NCBI GenBank assembly: GCA_964058845.1
Contig: CAXKVR010000115.1
Coordinates: 31,770 to 95,769, forward strand
Direction of reading: 5' to 3'
Length of the DNA: 64,000 nucleotides
Origin: Carex sylvatica
Lineage: Eukaryota > Streptophyta > Magnoliopsida > Poales > Cyperaceae
The position numbers and the translations under genes were made by a program. How positions within the stretch are numbered: the first letter of the stretch is position 1; each line of letters begins with the position of its first letter. Shown in pieces: positions 57,434 through 64,000 of this stretch. The notes beneath the pieces were generated by a model. The model saw only the letters and a list, made by a program, of their open reading frames with translations. It was not told the origin of the DNA and ran no database searches.

Positions 57434-58330
57434 ACCATTTTTATACTTCCAGATTGTATGAAATCGAATTTTAATTCAACCAGCGGTAATGGATGGGTCC
57501 ATTACTGTGGGAAATAGAGAGATTGTATGCACCGGTTCATACTAGATGAACTTGGTCCATTTCGTGATAGTGAACCGTGAAAAAATACATTATTTGTTGC
57601 CACTGGGGCTTGAACCCATTGTACAAATTTTCTATTTTCCGAATTGAATGGTTGATATTTGGTGTGGACCATTTTTATACTTTCAGATTGTATGAAATCG
57701 AATTTTAATTCAACCAGCAGTAATGGATGGGTCTATTACTGTGAAAAATAGAGAGATTGCATGCACCGGTTCATACTAGATGGACTTGGTCTATTTCGTG
57801 ATAGTGAACCGCGAAAAAATGCATTATTTGTTGCCACTGGGACTTGAACCCATTGTACAAATTTTCTATTTTTCGGATTGAATGGTTGATATTTGGTGTG
57901 GACCATTTTTATACTTCCAGATTGTATGAAATCGAATTTTAATTCAACCAGCAGTAATGGATGGGTCCATTATTGTGGGAAATAAAGAGATTGTATGCAC
58001 CGGTTAGTACTAGATAGACTTGGTCCATTTCATAATAGTGAACCGCAAAAAAATGCATTATTTGTTGCCACTGGGGCTTGAACCCATTGTACAAATTTTC
58101 TATTTTCCGAATTGAATGGTTGATATTTGGTGTGGACCATTTTTATACTTTCAGATTGTATGAAATCAAATTTTAATTCAACCAGTGGTAATGGATGGGT
58201 CCATTACTGTGGAAAATAGAAAGATTGTATGCACGCATTATTTGTTGCCACTGGGGCTTGAACCCATGCCATGTACAATGAGAGACAAAGACTTTACCAT
58301 CACACCATAATGAATTTCTTGCCATTTTCT
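57434..58330. repeat. 234-bp tandem repeat in the copia leader
   Basis: The phrase ACCATTTTTATACTT recurs at 57434, 57668, 57902 and 58136, exactly 234 bp apart. Three full units are very similar; the fourth is shortened by an internal deletion of about 60 bp. Every unit contains CACTGGGGCTTGAACCCA, which is a B-box-like sequence on the minus strand. Confidence 0.95.
58240..58315 (-). ncRNA. tRNA-like (SINE-head-like) internal promoter remnant
   Basis: On the minus strand TGGTGTGATGGTAAAG (58292-58307) resembles a pol III A box. GGGTTCAAGCCC (58254-58265) fits a B box. Their spacing of about 43 nt is as in tRNAs. The B-box part recurs in each 234-bp unit, but the A-box part is seen only at the end of the array. 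No tRNA cloverleaf is claimed; transcription is unproven. Confidence 0.4.
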
Positions 58331-58789
58331 TGATTCTTTATACTATATATATATTTAAAACAGTATACTTTCCAATATGGATTTTCAATTCAAATGATTC
58401 TAGTCCGAATTTTTTTTTATATTCATAGAATAAGTTGTATAATTTTTTTTTGTTTTGTATATTTTTTTTATTTATACAATTAGTCCGAATATTTTTTCTT
58501 TTGTATAAAATTATACTGTGTTTTTTTTTTTACGATTAGTCCGAATTTATATAATTTTAGTGGGAGTTTTTGCAAAGTGAAATAATTACTGATAATAAAA
58601 TTTATAGAATTAAAAGATGAAGGTGAAACTTAGTGATCTTTTGATTTTAATCTATAGGTATTATTATTATTAAATTATTTCACAGTTGTTGCAAAACTAG
58701 AAGTGTTATGCTATATATTGAATAATTTCTATTAAACCATCAGAATTGTGATATGTCCTAACTTAGTTTAATTGTAATTTCTTAGTGAA

Positions 58790-59521
58790 ATGACATCTGC
58801 ATCTAGGAATATCGTGGCAAAACTGAATAAAGGTGAAAAACTGAATGACGAGAATTATGAAATTTGGGCCATGAAAATTCAGTATGTCCTGGAAGAACAA
58901 GAGGTTCTTACTGTCCTGGATCATATTCTAATCGAACCAGAAATAGGTACAATTGAAAAGCACATTACTGACAAAGCTGCATATGAATCCTGGAAAAAGA
59001 AGAACTTTATTGCTCGTATTACATTGCTGAGCAGTATGGACAATGATGTGATGCATGAGTTTAGGCAATATGAGATTGCAAAAGAGATGTGGCTTGCTTT
59101 GAAGCAGAAGTTCGGTGGAACTTCTGTTACAAAATTGAGACAACTCACCATCAAGTTTGACACTTACAAGAAGCATCCTAATCATAGCATACGGCAACAT
59201 CTCAGGGAGATGTCCAATATAATTAGTGAGTTGAAGGACGCTGACCATGTTTTGACTGTTGAACAACAACTTCAAGCAGTGATTTGTTCACTTCCTCATA
59301 CACGGAAACACATGAAGGTGAATCTGACCCACAATGAGAATGTTACAACTCTCAACGATGCAACAAGGCATCTAGAACTTGAGAAAGATCGTATTGAGGC
59401 ATCGAAGCCTCATGAAACTGAAACTGCTGTGCATTTAGTAGGTTTGAGCTCTCATGGAGGGCAAGGCCAGAAGCGTAAGTCAAATTATGGTCATAAAGGC
59501 AAACAAGAGAAAAAAACATAA
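58790..59521 (+). CDS. Copia gag (capsid) protein, truncated before the zinc knuckle
   Basis: A 243-codon frame begins MTSASRNIVAKLNKGEKLND and shows the copia gag (UBN2-like) pattern: L-N-x-E-N-Y-x-x-W near the start, a helical core with MWLALKQKFGG, and the SNIISEL and ICSLP motifs. It ends in a Lys-rich segment. The CCHC knuckle typical of gag (59592-59633) lies in another frame. A frameshift in the A-run near 59508-59517 and an in-frame TAG near 59553 separate the two. Gag normally assembles the cytoplasmic particle in which reverse transcription occurs. The start is chosen as the first Met before the conserved motifs. Confidence 0.85.
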   Translation: MTSASRNIVAKLNKGEKLNDENYEIWAMKIQYVLEEQEVLTVLDHILIEPEIGTIEKHITDKAAYESWKKKNFIARITLLSSMDNDVMHEFRQYEIAKEMWLALKQKFGGTSVTKLRQLTIKFDTYKKHPNHSIRQHLREMSNIISELKDADHVLTVEQQLQAVICSLPHTRKHMKVNLTHNENVTTLNDATRHLELEKDRIEASKPHETETAVHLVGLSSHGGQGQKRKSNYGHKGKQEKKT

Positions 59522-59559
59522 GGGGCAGGATCATGGCAAAGGCAAGGCTTCTTAGAACA

Positions 59560-61547
59560 TTTATAAGAAGCCTAATAAAGCCAAGATCAAGTGTTTCAAT
59601 TGTGGCAAGAAGGGTCACTATGCTCGTGAATGCAAAGAGCCCCGCAAGGTACAAATTACAGAAAAACTTTCACATTTTTCATATGTTTTCAGTTCTGTTT
59701 TTATAGCTAATTCTCATCCTTTGTGGACTGTAGACTCAGGGGCAACATACCATGTAGCCAAAGATCGTGACTTGTTTGTGGATTTTCATTGAATTCCGTA
59801 AGGTTCAAAATGGTTTTATGTAGGAAACAACTCTCGTTTACCAGTCAATGGTATAGGCACATGCAAGTTGGATATGCGTGATGGTCAAATCCTCCTCTTA
59901 CATGATGTTCTCTTTGCACCTAACATTCGACAAAAATCTTGTATCTGTAGTAGTTCTTCTTAGATTTGGATTTACTTTGAACATGTGTGGCATTAGTATT
60001 AAGTTGTATCTGGATGATGTGTGTTATGGTTATGGATATGTATCGAATGGTTTTATTATTCTGGATGTTATTAATATAATGACTTCTTCTAATATTCATT
60101 TTTCTTTAATTACATCATATGCTAATGAAAATATTGATGTGAATGTATAGCATATGAGATTAGGTCATATTGGACAGCAACGAATGGATAGATTAGCCAA
60201 GGAAGGCATGTTAGGGCATATTGAAAGGGTTAGTCTATCAACATGTGAAAATTATTTAAAAGGAAAAATGACAAGAAAACCATTCGAAAAAGGAAGCAAA
60301 ACTGAATTTTCGTTGCAATTAATTCATTCTGACATTTGTGGACCAATGAATGTGAGGGCACGACATGGAGGTAGATACTTTATCACATTCATTGACGAAT
60401 ATACGCGATACAATCACGTCTATTTGATCTCTCATAAATCTGATACTCTTGCATGTTTCAAGAGATTTCTAACCTTAGTTGAAAATCAATTAGACATAAA
60501 TTTAAAAGCCTTAAGAACGGATAGTGGTCGCAAATATTTGTCTATGAATTCAAACAAATGTGCGAAGAAAAAGGAATACTTAGGCAACTAACCATGCCAT
60601 ATACTCCACAGCAAAATAGAGTGGCTGAAAGGAGAAATCGGACTCTTTCGAAAATGGTTAGGTCAATGATGGCTCAAGAAAATCTGCCAATTAATTTTTG
60701 GGGTGATGCATTATTGACTGCTGCCTATATTCTAAATCGTGTACCCTCTAAATCTGTTTATTCAACTCCTTACGAACTTTGGAATAATAGAAAACCAGAT
60801 CTTAGTAATCTGAGACCTTGGGGATGTGTTGTTTTTATTCATGATTCATCTCATCAACATGGTAAATTGGATCCACGAGGTAAACAAAATATATTTATAC
60901 GATACTCTGAACATTTCAAAGGTTATGTGTTCATTGGTGAACAATTGAGTGAGAGTGTAACAGAATTTGAATCACGAGATGTCATTTTCTTGAAAAATGA
61001 ATTTCCAAGAAAGGGTGAGATAGGTCAGGAATTATCTCTATATGAAGTAGAGGAACAAGATAATTTGATTGTTGCAAATCGTTTGGTGCATGTTCTTGAA
61101 CCTCCAACAGTATCTCATCCAAGTTGGAGCAAATCAATAGATGATGCTGAGCCAAGTTCAGCACAATCACAAATTAGGCATAACAATCGTGCTAGAGTTC
61201 CTAAACGTCATTTTTCAATCAAAAATGAATCTTACATGATTGTCATGCAAGATGAAGAAGAGTCAAGAAATATTCTAGAGGCTCTCACTTGTCCTGCTAA
61301 AGAAAAATGAATGAAGACAATGGAAGAAGAAATAGAGTCAATGAGATCAAATAATGTTTGGAAATTGGTTGATCTCCCTGAAGGACGCAAGGCAATTGGG
61401 AACAAATGGGTTCTCAAGATTAAGCGTCTAGCTAACGGCTCAATTGAAAGATATAAGTCACGTCTTGTTGCTAAGGAGTATACACAACAAGAAATGATGG
61501 ACTATGAAGAGACTTTCTCTCATGTTGTAAGATTTACTTCTATATGA
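59560..61547 (+). pseudogene. Copia pol: zinc knuckle, protease, integrase, start of RT
   Basis: In one frame lie the knuckle CFNCGKKGHYAREC (59592-59633) and the protease WTVDSGATYHV (active D-S-G at about 59733), which ends in stops near 59790. The integrase frame starts at about 60151 with HMRLGHIGQQRMDRLAKEGM (pre-integrase zinc domain, with one Cys pair looking incomplete). It contains the acidic sites in LIHSDICGP, FITFIDEYTR and LRTDSG. A frameshift at about 60560-60590 moves TPQQNRVAERRNRTL (the catalytic Glu) to another frame, which runs to 61310. The RT start (61311-61547) carries NKWVLKIKRLANGSIERYKS and ends in a TGA just before the inserted LTR. Not translatable as one protein. 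Confidence 0.88.
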
Positions 61548-61554
61548 TTGATAC

Positions 61555-63012
61555 TGTTAGATTTGTGTTCTAAAAGTTATCATTTGTTGATTATCTTTTA
61601 TATATGTTATATTTATGAATTGAATGTGATTTACATTTTGTTCCATGAGTTTTATATTTATATTTAAAAGTGTTCAAGAAGATGCACTTGGTCTTGAACT
61701 GCAGGACTTTAAGTAAATAAATATACAACACTAAAATGTTCACAGGTCTTGCATATTAGCAGGAACACTAATATGACATATAAGACTGTCGTGTTGATTA
61801 AAAGTACGTTGTAGTTCTGCAAACGTTGATAAAAGATTATCATTTAATAACACGAATATATGAAATGCTTCATATATTGAACAGACCTAATAGATGAAAC
61901 ATTATATGGATTGTGTTAGTGTCATTAATGTTTTCATCGTGTCTCTGATTTCAAGATTGAGACATATATTGTTTTCACATGAGGAATGTACAACGTAATT
62001 ATTATTAAAAGCTACTTGCAAGAAGTGGTGATAAAAATAATAGTTCTTTATATGTAACTTGTGCGGGAAAATGATATATGTCAATAGCATCATTGCCACT
62101 CATTAATAATGAGAAATGATATTTTGGGCCCCTTGGTAAAGTAGAATTATAAATGGATCCAATATAACTGAAGTGAAGTTTAGAATTATAAAGGGAAATA
62201 AATATATATATATATATATTGTAATGTGCATATTATGAGAATAATATTCGTTGCACATATCATAATATGTGAATATTATGAAATATATATTTCAAGCCCA
62301 AGCCCAAGCCCAAAACATATTTTAGCAAATTGAGAAGAGAATAAGCCCAAACAAATATTGATTATGACCATTAAATTCGGATTACAAAATGGACAGATTT
62401 TAAGGCAACTTTGAATGAGCATTTGAAGGGGCAAACATTAACCAATCTGGGCGTATGATCTATGATTTCTGTAGCCCTTCGAATGTAGAATCCAACGGTG
62501 AAAGTTTCAAGTCGTTTGGAATTCCCTACAGAAAGTTGTGATAGTTTTAGTAACGAAAGGTCAGAAGTTGATGTGCTGTTTTCGAATTCTGTTCATGTTT
62601 TAATACGAATTTAAAGAGTCTAATTATGTTTTTAATAGCTGTAAATAATAGAACTAAATATATACATCAGGTATGGCTTTTCTCTCTCTCAAGTGAGTTT
62701 AGAGTTTTTCCTCCAAAACATTTTTGCTAAAATATATATCGATTGATTATACAATCGATTAATAGACGGGTGAAAAGCTAGACGCGGAAGAGAGTTCGCT
62801 AGCACGAATTCGACACCGTTCTTGTTTCGGATTCAAGGTGAACCTCAGAGGAATCAAGCTACGTTAAAGATCATAGGTATGATATAAAATTCCCTCTTGT
62901 AGGAATATGTATATGATTACGACATGGATAAATTAGCTATAATAGAACGATCTTAGATGGTATCGGATTAAATTTTTTTTATTTTATTCGATTCGCATCA
63001 TGAAATCCTTCA
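61555..63012 (+). mobile_element. 1458-bp solo LTR inserted in the copia RT
   Basis: Starts TGTTAGATTTGTGTTC and ends ATGAAATCCTTCA. It is flanked by perfect 5-bp GATAC duplications (61550-61554 and 63013-63017). No internal domain is present, so it is a solo LTR made by LTR-LTR recombination. Nearly identical over shared parts to the LTR at 37210-38984 (minus), but lacks about 320 bp. Confidence 0.92.
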
Positions 63013-64000
63013 GATACTAGCTATCGTTGCCAGTTTAGATTTAAAATTACATCAAATGGATGTTAAAACTACAATTCTAAATGGCAATCTGGAATAAGAG
63101 ATATATATGAAAAAACTTGTCAGTTTTTTTGCTGAAGGTCAAGAGCACAAAGTGTGCAAATTGTTGAGATCTATTTATGGTCTCAAACAATGTTCCAGAC
63201 AGTGGTACATTCAGTTTCATCAAGCAATCATATCATTTGATTTCGAAATGATTGATAAAGATCACTGTGTGTATGTCAAGAGATCCAAAGAAAAATTTGT
63301 GATTCTATCGCTTTATGTGGATGACATACTGTTGGCTAGTAACAATAAAGAGTATGTGCAAATCATTAAAGAATGGTTATCCTGCAATTTTGATATGAAG
63401 GATATGGGTGAAGCATCATATATTCTTGGAGTGAAGACTGAAAGAGATCGTTCTAAGAAGATGTTAGCTCTATCACAAGAGTATTACATCAAGAAAGTAC
63501 TTGAAAAGTTCCATATGCAAGAGTGTAAACCCATTGATACTCCTATAGCAAAAGGCGAAGGTCTTAATTTAAGAATGTATCCAAAGACTCTAGATGAAAA
63601 AGTACAAATAGAAAAAGTTCCTTACTCAAGTGCTGTTGGCAGCCTCATGTATGCTATGATGTGTACTAGGCCGGATATCAGTTTCGCTGTTGGGATGGTG
63701 AGTAGATATCAAGCCAATCCAGGACAATCCCATTGAAAAGCAGTAAAAAGAATACTTAGATATATGAAAGGTACTGCAAATTATTCATTGTGTTTTCAAG
63801 GAGAAAATCTACAACTCATGGATTATGCAGATTCTGATTGGGAAGGAGATTTAGATGAAAGAAAATCTACCTCAGGCTATGTTTTCTTACTTAGTAATGG
63901 AGCTATCTCTTGGAGTAGTAAGAAACAGAGTTGCATATCCTTATCCACAATGAAAGCTAAATTTGTAGCATTTTCAGCAGCAGTACAAGAAGCAGTTTGG
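63013..64000 (+). pseudogene. Copia pol: RT core and RNase H, open at window end
   Basis: Continues the reverse transcriptase interrupted at 61547. It carries LKLHQMDVKTTILNGNL, the GLKQCSRQWY block, the catalytic YVDD at about 63313-63324 and the C-terminal MYAMMCTRPDISFAVGMVS segment. A TGA at 63734-63736 ends the frame. In the same frame beyond it are RILRYMKGT and the RNase H motifs DYADSDWEGD, RKSTSGY and SWSSKKQ, reaching the window end. One RNase H motif reads STMKAKFVA where copia elements usually have S-T-x-E-A-E, so the acidic positions appear altered. It reverse-transcribed element RNA when intact; here it is non-functional. Confidence 0.88.

Larger units (their letters stand above)
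56516..64000 (+). mobile_element. Degenerate Ty1/copia retrotransposon, 3' end outside the window
   Basis: Order: LTR, primer site, repeat-filled leader (57063-58789), gag, zinc knuckle, protease, integrase, reverse transcriptase, RNase H. The integrase-before-RT order defines Ty1/copia. The polyprotein is broken by several stops and frameshifts and by a solo LTR in RT. It is therefore a non-autonomous relic. Confidence 0.9.

Noticed and set aside
58240..58315. A genuine tRNA gene on the minus strand
   Set aside because: A- and B-box-like sequences are present, but I cannot form an acceptor stem or anticodon arm, so it is reported only as a tRNA-like remnant.
60982..61417. Minus-strand frames over the copia pol region
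   Set aside because: Shadows of the plus-strand integrase/RT coding sequence.

Overview
The window is nuclear DNA of a flowering plant. It is AT-rich and gene-poor, with spliced genes using GT-AG introns. It contains a Ty1/copia element with the usual plant initiator-Met-type primer site, plus CACTA, hAT-like and Mutator-like elements and a small Ser/Arg-rich gene family known from angiosperms. I cannot name the species. I found no tRNA or rRNA genes, CRISPR arrays or operons.

Layout. 1-2.3 kb: broken tail of a Mutator-like (MULE) transposase facing a hypothetical minus-strand ORF. 2.3-7.2 kb: intergenic, with several small inverted-repeat elements. 7.2-26.4 kb: three paralogous intronless genes of the plant serine-rich-protein-like family (one minus at 7.25-7.61 kb; two plus at 20.1 and 25.6 kb). 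They lie in duplicated blocks that share promoter and far-upstream sequence, and a decayed gene-less block is at 13.8-14.7 kb. The blocks were later hit by different transposons, so one copy often preserves the empty site of an insertion in another. 26.5-36 kb: nested transposons, including a 4.1-kb CACTA element with arrays of perfect palindromes, two further hAT-like insertions, and segmental repeats. 37.2-41.1 kb: minus-strand LTR and LTR-like sequence. 41.3-43.7 kb: low-complexity and GC-rich tandem repeats. 44.7-49.7 kb: a well-supported nine-exon minus-strand gene for a plant multi-pass membrane protein (about 557 aa). 49.7-53.4 kb: intergenic. 53.5-55.7 kb: a copia protease fragment that could be spliced to a downstream exon. 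56.5-64 kb: a degenerate copia element with LTR, primer site, gag, integrase, reverse transcriptase and RNase H. Its RT is split by a solo LTR with a perfect 5-bp target duplication. The copia element continues past the window end.

Functionally there are two credible host loci: the serine-rich-like cluster (function unknown) and the membrane-protein gene. Most of the rest is transposon-derived. The most informative features are insertions that can be dated against paralogous empty sites, a foldback made by inverted duplication of sequence already carrying a small hAT-like element, the palindrome array in the CACTA element, and 234-bp repeats with tRNA-like promoter boxes in the copia leader.
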